A DNA stretch of 64,000 nt from Hymenobacter cheonanensis (GTDB lineage: Bacteria > Bacteroidota > Bacteroidia > Cytophagales > Hymenobacteraceae), in the NCBI RefSeq assembly GCF_030581075.1, contig NZ_JAUQSW010000011.1, forward strand, positions 62,001 to 126,000, read 5' to 3'. Within the stretch, counting starts at the first letter, position 1. Every line of letters starts with the position of its first letter. The notes beneath the pieces are model-generated. The model did no database searches. It was not told the origin of the DNA and saw only the letters and a program-made list of their open reading frames with translations. The position numbers and the translations under genes are program-made. Of the stretch, positions 34,146 to 41,336 are shown piece by piece.

Positions 34146-35471
34146 ATGCACACCCTAGCCCAACTCCGCGCCGGCCAGCTCGCGGGCACGCGCCGCCTCG
34201 ATTTATCGGCGGGCCTCACCGAGTTCCCGGAAGAAATTTTTGACCTTGCCGATTCGCTCGAAATCCTCAACTTGTCGGGCAACCGGCTGTCGGCGCTGCC
34301 GGCCGGCCTGGGGCGCCTGCACCGGCTGCAAGTGCTGTTTTGCTCCGATAATCAGTTTGCCGCCGTGCCCGAAGTGCTGGGCGAGTGCCCCCAACTGACA
34401 ATGGTGGGCTTCAAGGCAAATAAAATTCGCACGCTGCCGCCCGCCGCCTTGCCGCCCGCCCTGCGCTGGCTCGTTCTCACCGATAACGAGCTTGAGAGCC
34501 TGCCGCCCGAAATTGGCCGGTGCACGCAACTGCAAAAATTGATGCTGGCCGGCAACCGCCTGCGCCACCTGCCCGCCGAGCTGGCCCGGTGCACGCAGCT
34601 TGAGCTGCTGCGCATTGCGGCCAACCAGCTCGAAGAGCTGCCCGCCTGGCTGCTAGCCCTGCCCCGCCTAAGCTGGCTAGCCTACGCGGGCAACCCCTTT
34701 TGCGCCGAGGCCGAGGCGGCCGTAGTAGCCCGGCACCCCACCGAGCCCATTGCCTGGCCCGCCCTAACGGTGCAGCAGCAGCTGGGCGAGGGCGCGTCGG
34801 GCGTCATTTACCAGGCGCGCTGGGCGCGCGCCGGCCAGCCGGACCGGGAAGTTGCCGTGAAGCTTTTTAAGGGCGCCGTGACGAGCGACGGCCTGCCCGC
34901 CAGCGAGATGGCCGCCTGCATCGGCGCCGGCCAGCACCCTGGCCTGATTGCGGTAGAAGGCAAAATAACCCAGCACCCGGCCGGCGCCGAGGGCTTGGTG
35001 CTGGACCTCATCGACCCCGCGTATGGCAACCTGGCCGGCCCGCCCAGCCTGGCTACCTGCACCCGCGATGTGTACGCCCCGGGCACCACGTTCGGGCTGG
35101 CGGCGGCCGTGCGCCTGGCCCACGGCATTGCCTCGGCGGCGGCGCACCTGCACGCGCAGGGCATTGTGCACGGCGACTTATACGCCCACAACATCCTGGC
35201 GACGAGGGCCGGCGATGCCTTGCTGGGCGACTTTGGCGCGGCCAGCTTCTTCGACGCGGCGGCTCCCGGCGCCCGCGCCTTGCAGCAGCTGGAGGCCCGC
35301 GCCTTCGGCTGCCTGCTCGAAGAGCTGCTGGCCCATTGCCCCACCGGCGAAGCGGCCCCGCTAGCCGCCCTGGCTGCTTTGCAGCGGCGCTGCCAGCAGC
35401 CGGCAGTGGTGGCCCGGCCGCTGCTGGCCGAAGTAGCGCAAGAGCTGGCCGGCCTGCTGCCAGCACGCTAG
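34146..35471 (+). CDS. Leucine-rich-repeat protein kinase
   Basis: 441 residues. Residues about 15-185 are LRRs with the LxxLPxxLxxLxxLxxLxLxxN pattern (NRLSALPAGLGRLHRLQVLF). Residues about 205-441 are a protein-kinase fold: Gly loop GEGASG (214-219), Lys239 in VAVKLF, catalytic HGDLYAHNIL with D344 and N349, and GDFGAA with D362. All key residues are present, so it is probably an active Ser/Thr kinase with a protein-sensing LRR region. No signal or membrane segment, so cytoplasmic. The 34146 start is chosen over 34116 because of the upstream box and canonical spacing. Confidence 0.9.
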   Translation: MHTLAQLRAGQLAGTRRLDLSAGLTEFPEEIFDLADSLEILNLSGNRLSALPAGLGRLHRLQVLFCSDNQFAAVPEVLGECPQLTMVGFKANKIRTLPPAALPPALRWLVLTDNELESLPPEIGRCTQLQKLMLAGNRLRHLPAELARCTQLELLRIAANQLEELPAWLLALPRLSWLAYAGNPFCAEAEAAVVARHPTEPIAWPALTVQQQLGEGASGVIYQARWARAGQPDREVAVKLFKGAVTSDGLPASEMAACIGAGQHPGLIAVEGKITQHPAGAEGLVLDLIDPAYGNLAGPPSLATCTRDVYAPGTTFGLAAAVRLAHGIASAAAHLHAQGIVHGDLYAHNILATRAGDALLGDFGAASFFDAAAPGARALQQLEARAFGCLLEELLAHCPTGEAAPLAALAALQRRCQQPAVVARPLLAEVAQELAGLLPAR

Positions 35472-35679
35472 GGCTAGCGGAGCTATAAACAGCGGCTCCC
35501 TGAAGAGAACCGAGTCGCTGCTTCTTTAAGGAGCTGTCCGAACTGCTCTTAAGGGCTTCAGAGCAGTCGTTGTTGCGAGCGTAGCGGAACAAGTATACTT
35601 CGGCGGTTCGCCTTGCTGCTGCGCCGTGTCTCTAGGTAAATGATTGAGGTACAGCGATTGGCGCTAGCCAAAATGACTT

Positions 35680-36810
35680 TTAGGCCAGGGCTTCGCGCAG
35701 GGCTTTGGCTACGCGGCGCAGCTCCTCTTCGCCCATAGCGGTGCCGCTGGGCAGGCACAGGCCCCGGGCAAAAAGGTCGGCGCACACGGCGCCGCCATAC
35801 CTGGGCGCCTCAGCAAAGAGCGGCTGCAAGTGCAGCGGCTTCCAGAGCGGGCGGCTTTCGATGCGGCGCGTTTCGAGGTGTTGGCGCACGGTTTCGGGGG
35901 TGGCGGCGGTGGCGGCTGGGTCGAGCAAAAGGGTAGTCAGCCAGCGGTTGGAATGGCTGCCGGGCCGCTCGGTAGCAGGGGCTATGGCCAGGCCGGGCAG
36001 GCTAGCCAGCTGCTCGCGATACCAGTTAAAAATCTCGCGGCGGCGCTTCACCCGGTCGGGCAGCAGCTCCATTTGGCCGCGGCCAATGCCGGCCAGCAGG
36101 TTGGAGAGGCGATAGTTGTAGCCCACCTGCGAGTGCTGATAGTGCGGGGCCGCATCCTTGGCCTGGGTAGCCAGAAAGCGGGCGCGCTGGGCCAGCTCTT
36201 TGTCGTAGGTTACGAGGGCGCCGCCGCCGCTGGTGGTCAGTATCTTATTGCCGTTAAACGAAAACACGCCCACCCGGCCGAAGCCGCCCAGCGGCTGGTG
36301 CTGCCACTGCGAGCCCAGCGCCTCGGCCGCATCTTCCAGCACGGGCAGCCCAAACTCGGTGGCCAGGGCTAGCAGCTCGGGCAGCAGGGCGGGCATGCCG
36401 TAGAGGTGCACCAGCAGCAGGGCTTTCGGCTTCTTGCCCTGCCGGATGCGGTCTTCAAGGGACTCGCGCAGGCGCACGGGGCACATGTTCCAGGTGTCGG
36501 CCTCGCTATCGACAAACACCGGCGTGGCCCCGCAATACAGAATGGCATTGGCCGTGGCCACAAACGTGAACGAAGGGCACAGCACCTCATCGCCCGGCCC
36601 CACGCCCAGCAGCAGCAGCCCCAGGTGCAGGGCGGCCGTGCCCGAGTTGAGCGCCACGCAGTAGGGCACGCCCACCGCCGCGCAAATGTCGGCCTCGAAG
36701 CCATCCAGGTTGGGCCCCACCGGGGCTACCCAGTTGTCTTCCACCGCCTTGTGCAGGTAGTTTAGCTCGTGGCGGCCCAGGTGGGGAGGCGAAAGGTAGA
36801 TGCGGTCCAA
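35680..36810 (-). CDS. DegT/DnrJ/EryC1 sugar aminotransferase (PglE-like)
   Basis: 376 residues, PLP-dependent sugar aminotransferase. N-terminal IYLSPPHLGRHELNYL, substrate region VALNSGTAALHLGLLLLG (in parts), PLP lysine in FSFNGNKILTTSGGG, and C-terminal RPLWKPLHLQPLF. The sequence style and the acetyltransferase gene immediately upstream fit conversion of a UDP-4-keto-6-deoxy-sugar to the 4-amino sugar, as in UDP-bacillosamine synthesis. The required dehydratase (PglF type) is not in the window. It would feed the PglC-like transferase at 51894. Confidence 0.92.
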   Translation of the reverse strand: MDRIYLSPPHLGRHELNYLHKAVEDNWVAPVGPNLDGFEADICAAVGVPYCVALNSGTAALHLGLLLLGVGPGDEVLCPSFTFVATANAILYCGATPVFVDSEADTWNMCPVRLRESLEDRIRQGKKPKALLLVHLYGMPALLPELLALATEFGLPVLEDAAEALGSQWQHQPLGGFGRVGVFSFNGNKILTTSGGGALVTYDKELAQRARFLATQAKDAAPHYQHSQVGYNYRLSNLLAGIGRGQMELLPDRVKRRREIFNWYREQLASLPGLAIAPATERPGSHSNRWLTTLLLDPAATAATPETVRQHLETRRIESRPLWKPLHLQPLFAEAPRYGGAVCADLFARGLCLPSGTAMGEEELRRVAKALREALA

Positions 36811-36823
36811 GAGATAGCTAGGG

Positions 36824-36905
36824 GTTATGAGTTAAAAGTTAGGAATCAAAAGCAGTGAGTAGAGCGACTAAATCAACTCCTAACTCCTGACTTTTAACTC
36901 ATAAC
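36824..36905. repeat. AT-rich palindrome between the PglD- and PglE-like genes
   Basis: 15-bp perfect arms (GTTATGAGTTAAAAG at 36824-36838, complement at 36891-36905) with further imperfect pairing inside (TTAGGA / TCCTAA). It spans the intergenic gap and its right arm supplies the last codons and the TGA stop of the acetyltransferase gene. Confidence 0.85.
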
Positions 36906-37603
36906 TCTGCCTTGCCGCCAGGCCGGGCGGGCACGCCCACGGCGGTGCAGCCGGCGGGCAGGTCGCGCACTACCACGGCGCCGGCGCCCACGGTAGTGCG
37001 CGCGCCCACCCGCACCTGGTGGATAACGGTGGCATTGGTGCCCAGGTATACGCCGGGCCCCAGGTGGGCCGCGCCGCCCACGTTGGCGTGGGGCATGAGC
37101 GAGCAAAAATCTTCAAGCACGGCATCGTGGCCCAGGGTGCAGCCCAGGTTCAGAAGCACGAAGCGGCCCAGCGTGATATCGCAGGTGAGAATGCAGCCGC
37201 GCTGAATCAGGCAGCCCTCGCCCAGCGCAATGCGCTGCGCCGGGCGCAGCGCCACCTGCGGGTGCACCAGCGCTGGAAACGAGAGCTGCGCCGCCGCCGC
37301 CAGGCGGCCCACCACGGCGGCCCGGCCCGCGCTGCTGCCCACGGCCACGGCCACCGCCAGGGGGATAGCCGTGGCCAGGAGGTCGGCCACGGTGCCGAGG
37401 TAGGGGAGGCCGCCCACGGTAGGCGCGGCGGGCGCGCGGTCGTCGTAAAAGCCGCGCAGGTCCCAGGCAGTATCACCGGCCTCGTTTATTTGGGCTACCA
37501 ACTGGGCTATTTCGCGGCCTAGCCCCCCGGCGCCCACTAGTACGAGGGGCCGGGGGGCTAGGGGTGGGTTGGCTTCGTATTCCGAAAAAAATAACTGGGT
37601 CAT
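36899..37603 (-). CDS. Sugar O/N-acetyltransferase (PglD/NeuD-like)
   Basis: 234 residues. An N-terminal Rossmann-like part (PLVLVGAGGLGREIAQLV) is followed by a left-handed beta-helix of hexapeptide repeats (IALGEGCLIQRGCILTCDITLGRFVLLN, in parts) with catalytic His in GHDAVLEDF. It N-acetylates a 4-amino sugar nucleotide with acetyl-CoA. It lies 36 bases downstream of amt and upstream of the PglE-like gene on the same strand. Its stop codon lies within a palindromic repeat, so the last residues (AEL) may derive from the repeat. Confidence 0.92.
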   Translation of the reverse strand: MTQLFFSEYEANPPLAPRPLVLVGAGGLGREIAQLVAQINEAGDTAWDLRGFYDDRAPAAPTVGGLPYLGTVADLLATAIPLAVAVAVGSSAGRAAVVGRLAAAAQLSFPALVHPQVALRPAQRIALGEGCLIQRGCILTCDITLGRFVLLNLGCTLGHDAVLEDFCSLMPHANVGGAAHLGPGVYLGTNATVIHQVRVGARTTVGAGAVVVRDLPAGCTAVGVPARPGGKAEL

Positions 37604-37639
37604 GGGCAGCGGGCCACCGGGCTAGCTGCCGGGCGGATA

Positions 37640-38956
37640 TCAGGCGGCCAGCAGGGTTTCGCCGTGCTGGCTGGTGTCGAGGCCGTGCGTCTCGTTTTCG
37701 GCATTTACCCGGATGGGCACGATAAAGTTAGTAACCCGGTATAAAAGCCACGAGCCACCGAAGGTAAAGATGCCCACTACCACTAGGGTGAGCAGGTGCG
37801 AATAGAGCAGCGCCGGGCCGCCGCCCGTGAACAGGCCGCCCTTTTGCGCAAACAGCGAGGTTGCCAGCATCCCCACGATGCCGCCCACGCCGTGGCACGG
37901 AAACACGTCGAGCGTGTCATCGAGCGTAGTACGGTTTTTCAGAATAACGGCCCCAAAACTCACGCCCGAAGCCAGAATGCCAATAGCAATGGCCGGCCCG
38001 TAGGCCACGTAGCCCGCCGCCGGCGTAATGGCCACCAGCCCCACCACGGCGCCCACCGCCGCGCCCATGGCCGAGGGCCGCTGGCCGCGGGCGGCTTCCA
38101 GCACCATCCACGTCAGCATAGCGGCGGCCGAGGCGAAGTGCGTGGTCACGAACGCCTGCACGGCCTGGGCATTGGCCCCCAGTGCCGAGCCGGCATTGAA
38201 GCCAAACCAGCCAAACCACAGCAGGCCGGTGCCCAGAATGACGAATGGAATATTGACCGGCGTGTGCGCGTGGCCATCGAGGTGCGCCCGGCGGCGGCCA
38301 ATGGCCAGCGCCCCGGCCAGCGCCGCAAAGCCCGCCGAAATGTGCACCACCGTGCCGCCCGCAAAGTCGAGCACGCCCCACTTAAAGAGAAAGCCCTGCG
38401 GGTGCCAGGCCCAGTGCGCCAGTGGGCAGTAAATGAGCAGACTAAAGAGACAGATAAAAATGAGATAGCCCCAGAAGCGGATGCGCTCGGCAAAGCCCCC
38501 GCTGATGAGCGCCGGCGTGATGATGGCAAACTTGAGCTGAAACGCCGCGAACAGCACCAGCGGCAGCCCGGCCCCTAGCGTGGGATGCGGCGCCGTGCCC
38601 ACATTATTGAACATGAAAAACGTGCGCGGGTCGCCAATCACGCCCCCGATGTCATCGCCAAAGGCTAGCGAAAAACCCACCACGTACCACAGCAACGAGA
38701 TGACGCCTAGCGAGATAAAGCTCTGCAGCATCGTCGAGATGATGTTGCCCCGGTTTACCATGCCGCCGTAGAAGAAAGCTAGCCCGGGCGTCATCAGCAG
38801 CACCAGGGCCGTGGAAAACAGCATCCAGGCAATGTCGGCGGTAGCGAGTGTATTGGGGGCCGCATCGGGGTGGTGGTGCGGCATAAAAGCGGCTACCAGC
38901 GCCAGCACCACCAGTACCGCCAGCGAGGGGCGAGCAAGCAGTTGTTTACGTGACAT
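37640..38956 (-). CDS. amt: Ammonium transporter
   Basis: 438 residues, 11-12 membrane segments. Signal-like N-terminus, then the Amt core: DIAWMLFSTALVLLMTPGLAFFYGGMV (in parts), the conserved twin-histidine pore residues in GGTVVHISAGFAAL and in FPCHGVGGIVGML, and the family motif DDTLDVFPCHG. It imports ammonium through the inner membrane. No glnK gene is adjacent, which is usual elsewhere. A TATCTTCG box (38985-38992, minus) is a possible -7 element. Confidence 0.97.
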   Translation of the reverse strand: MSRKQLLARPSLAVLVVLALVAAFMPHHHPDAAPNTLATADIAWMLFSTALVLLMTPGLAFFYGGMVNRGNIISTMLQSFISLGVISLLWYVVGFSLAFGDDIGGVIGDPRTFFMFNNVGTAPHPTLGAGLPLVLFAAFQLKFAIITPALISGGFAERIRFWGYLIFICLFSLLIYCPLAHWAWHPQGFLFKWGVLDFAGGTVVHISAGFAALAGALAIGRRRAHLDGHAHTPVNIPFVILGTGLLWFGWFGFNAGSALGANAQAVQAFVTTHFASAAAMLTWMVLEAARGQRPSAMGAAVGAVVGLVAITPAAGYVAYGPAIAIGILASGVSFGAVILKNRTTLDDTLDVFPCHGVGGIVGMLATSLFAQKGGLFTGGGPALLYSHLLTLVVVGIFTFGGSWLLYRVTNFIVPIRVNAENETHGLDTSQHGETLLAA

Positions 38957-39215
38957 AAATGATAAACTAGCGTAATGACCTCCGCGAAGATAGGGGGTAA
39001 GGCTAGTTTCTTGCTTATTTTGGTAAAAACTACTGCGATTTGACGGGTAAAAAGGAAGTAAAGCTTATAAAATTCCTCGATGCACCCAAAATAGGTGAGG
39101 TGTAAATTCTGCGGATTGGTTGTTGCTGGCGCTTGCAGACAACCTTGCTTTGGGGCGGAAGGTATGAAAAAGCAGGTGCGGCTAGCGGAGGCCGGGCCAC
39201 TAGCTCCATAGATTC

Positions 39216-39464
39216 ATGACACACAAGAAAAAATGGCTTCTTCTGGCCCCCGGCGGGCTCATGGCGATTGGCGCGGGCGCCTGCCTGGTCGACTGGGCCG
39301 GCACGATGAAAACGCAGGGTGCCCCACCCGCCAGGTGGATAATCGCCGGCACGGCGGCCCTGGCGGTGCTCAACGCGGGCGTCAGCATCTTCGCCCAAAG
39401 CGTGATAGAGAATGTGCTGTACCAGCTACGCGAAAAGCCAGCCGAAAACGCATCGGGCAACTAA
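39216..39464 (+). CDS. Small two-helix membrane protein
   Basis: 82 residues: a basic N-terminus (MTHKKKW), TM1 about residues 7-27 (LLLAPGGLMAIGAGACLVDW), a short loop, TM2 about residues 42-61 (IAGTAALAVLNAGVSIFAQS), and a polar tail. It resembles small conserved membrane proteins of this phylum; no known function. A terminator follows directly, and about 260 bases upstream hold no other gene. Confidence 0.7.
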   Translation: MTHKKKWLLLAPGGLMAIGAGACLVDWAGTMKTQGAPPARWIIAGTAALAVLNAGVSIFAQSVIENVLYQLREKPAENASGN

Positions 39465-39484
39465 ACTGCCCGCCGGCAGACCAC

Positions 39485-39518
39485 AAAAAAAGCCCTGGCT
39501 TCGGCCAGGGCTTTTTTT
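39485..39518. terminator. Bidirectional terminator with TTCG loop
   Basis: Stem GCCCTGGC / GCCAGGGC, TTCG tetraloop, seven As before and seven Ts after. It serves both the small membrane protein gene and the convergent secreted protein gene. Confidence 0.95.
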
Positions 39519-39536
39519 GGGCAGTCTTGGCTAAGA

Positions 39537-39812
39537 CTAGTTTTCAGTTTTGGCTTCCATTTTCCGGCTGCCGCGCTTGGCTTTGCTGCTAACCTTATTG
39601 GCGCCGTGCTTGATTTTGCGACCAGCCTTCTTGGCTACGTTGCCGGCAGCATCGGCCGTGTTTTCGAGGGCAGCACCTACGTTGGTTTTGCCGGTTTTGG
39701 TAACAACCTTCTTTGTGCCGTTGTCACGAACCTTTACTTCAGTTTCGGGAGTTTGGGCGATGGCGGCGGTAGTGAACGCGCAGGCGGCGAGCAGCAAAAT
39801 TACTTTTTTCAT
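39537..39812 (-). CDS. Small secreted basic protein
   Basis: 91 residues. Signal peptide MKKVILLLAACAFTTAAIAQ, then a Thr/Val segment (EVKVRDNGTKKVVTKTGKTN) and a Lys/Arg-rich Ala segment (AGNVAKKAGRKIKHGANKVSSKAKRG, in parts) likely to form a basic amphipathic helix. Periplasmic by signal. The MKK start at 39812 is preferred over the longer frame, which lacks a signal. Function unknown. Confidence 0.8.
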   Translation of the reverse strand: MKKVILLLAACAFTTAAIAQTPETEVKVRDNGTKKVVTKTGKTNVGAALENTADAAGNVAKKAGRKIKHGANKVSSKAKRGSRKMEAKTEN

Positions 39813-39941
39813 GACTTGAGTAGAAGGAGAAGAGGTGTTTTCGGAGCCTTTTACGCGGCCATCAGGGCCGGGTTGTCTCCGCTGGCCGCAATATTTCAAA
39901 GCCCGTGCCAAAGCCGACGTAGCCCGTTATAAGCCCGACCA

Positions 39942-41189
39942 TTAGGGTAAAAGCAGTGAGGAGTCGCCGTAGCTCAAAAAGCGGTAGCCATGGGTTAGCG
40001 CGTGGTCGTACACCGCCCGCCAGCCCGGCCCTAGCAGCGCCGCCACCAGCAGCAGCAGCGTGCTTTCGGGCTGGTGAAAATTGGTAATCAGCCCCTGCAC
40101 CAGCCGAAAGCGGTAGCCCGGCCCGATGAGTAGCTGCGTACTAGCCTCAATGGCTTCGGAGCCAGTGGCTTCTAAGTGAGCGAGCAGGGCTAGCAAGGCG
40201 GCCTCGGGAGTAATTTCGGTTTCGCCGGGGGCTAGCGGGGCGTAGGGCTGCCACTGCCCCACGCGCAGCTCGGCGCCGGGGCTAGCGGGTTGGCGCACCA
40301 GCGCCGCACCCAGCCAATACAGGCTTTCGAGGGTGCGCAGGCTGGTGGTGCCCACCGCGATAACCGGCCGCGGCCGGTGCCCTAGCAGCTGCCGCAACAA
40401 GCTGGCCTGCACAATAATAGGCTCGGCGTGCATGGGGTGGCCGGCCATGGTTTCGGCCTTCACTGGCTGAAAGGTGCCGGCGCCCACGTGCAAGGTTACG
40501 TAGCCGCTGGCCATGCCCTTGGCGGCCAGGTCGGCCAGCACTTCGGGCGTGAAATGCAGCCCGGCGGTGGGCGCCGCCACGGCACCCTCGTGGGCCGCGT
40601 ACACGGTTTGGTAGCGCACGGCATCGGCGGCGGTGTCGGGGCGGTGCAGGTAGGGCGGCAGGGGCAGGTGGCCGGCCGCCCGCAGCACCTCGGCAAAGGG
40701 CAGCGAGGCGGGCGTCCAATTGAAATCAATCAGGCTTTCGCCGCTAGCCTCGTGGGCCTGGCGCACGGCCGTGAGCGTGGCGGGCCGGCCGGCAAAGCTG
40801 AAATTGAGCGTGACCGGGCCACTCTTCCAGCGGCGGCCGTTGCCCACCAGGCAGCGCCAGGTGCAGGCGCCGGTTTGCTGCAAGGCAGGCTCGATGGCCC
40901 GGTGCGGGGCCACCGGCTCCAGGCAAAACAACTCGACCATGCCGCCCGTGGGCCGCTGAGCCAGCAAGCGGGCGCGCACCACGCGGGTATCGTTGAAAAT
41001 TAAGAGGCTAGCCGCTGGCAGCTCGCCGGACAGGTCGCGAAACGTCTTGTCGGCAATTTCACCGTGGCGGCTCACCAGCAGCTTGCTGGCGGCGCGGTCG
41101 GCCAGGGGCTCGGGCGCAATGCGGGCGGCGGGCAGGTCGTAGTGAAAATCCTGAATGCGGAGCTGGGAAGGGTCGGTAGGGGAGGGCAT
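39942..41189 (-). CDS. queA: tRNA preQ1 ribosyltransferase-isomerase QueA
   Basis: 415 residues. It adds the cyclopentenediol ring to preQ1 in tRNA using SAM, the step before queuosine. Motifs: RIQDFHYDLPAARIAPEPLADR (in parts), FNDTRVVRARL, APTAGLHFTPEVL, LHVGAGTFQPVK and LITNFHQPESTLLLLV. The ATG at 41189 gives the canonical start. tgt, the other queuosine enzyme, is 5 kb away. A GACCTTTG box lies at 41257-41264 (minus). Confidence 0.97.
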   Translation of the reverse strand: MPSPTDPSQLRIQDFHYDLPAARIAPEPLADRAASKLLVSRHGEIADKTFRDLSGELPAASLLIFNDTRVVRARLLAQRPTGGMVELFCLEPVAPHRAIEPALQQTGACTWRCLVGNGRRWKSGPVTLNFSFAGRPATLTAVRQAHEASGESLIDFNWTPASLPFAEVLRAAGHLPLPPYLHRPDTAADAVRYQTVYAAHEGAVAAPTAGLHFTPEVLADLAAKGMASGYVTLHVGAGTFQPVKAETMAGHPMHAEPIIVQASLLRQLLGHRPRPVIAVGTTSLRTLESLYWLGAALVRQPASPGAELRVGQWQPYAPLAPGETEITPEAALLALLAHLEATGSEAIEASTQLLIGPGYRFRLVQGLITNFHQPESTLLLLVAALLGPGWRAVYDHALTHGYRFLSYGDSSLLLP

Positions 41190-41256
41190 GAGCGGTGGCG
41201 CAAACTTGGTAGCTCGCGTTTTGCCCGTGACCTTGTGGGCTCGGAAGCGCGAGCTA

Positions 41257-41264
41257 CAAAGGTC
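41257..41264 (-). promoter_or_regulatory. -7 box GACCTTTG of queA
   Basis: One-mismatch TAnnTTTG on the minus strand, 67 bases before the queA ATG, in the divergent region shared with the HEAT-cyclophilin gene. Confidence 0.45.
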
Positions 41265-41336
41265 GCGCTGCCAGGCGCTAGCCCGCGCATACGCCCGATT
41301 GAATGCTATTTGCAGCGGCAAATTTCCGCCCGGCTC

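Noticed and set aside
35472..35679. Hairpin with ACTGCTCT/AGAGCAGT between the LRR-kinase and the aminotransferase
   Set aside because: An 8-bp stem with a ten-base loop and no T-tract is too weak to call a terminator or repeat; I see nothing else in this 208-base gap.
38957..39215. Possible small gene upstream of the two-helix membrane protein
   Set aside because: Only short frames with stops; just a possible -7 box for amt (TATCTTCG).
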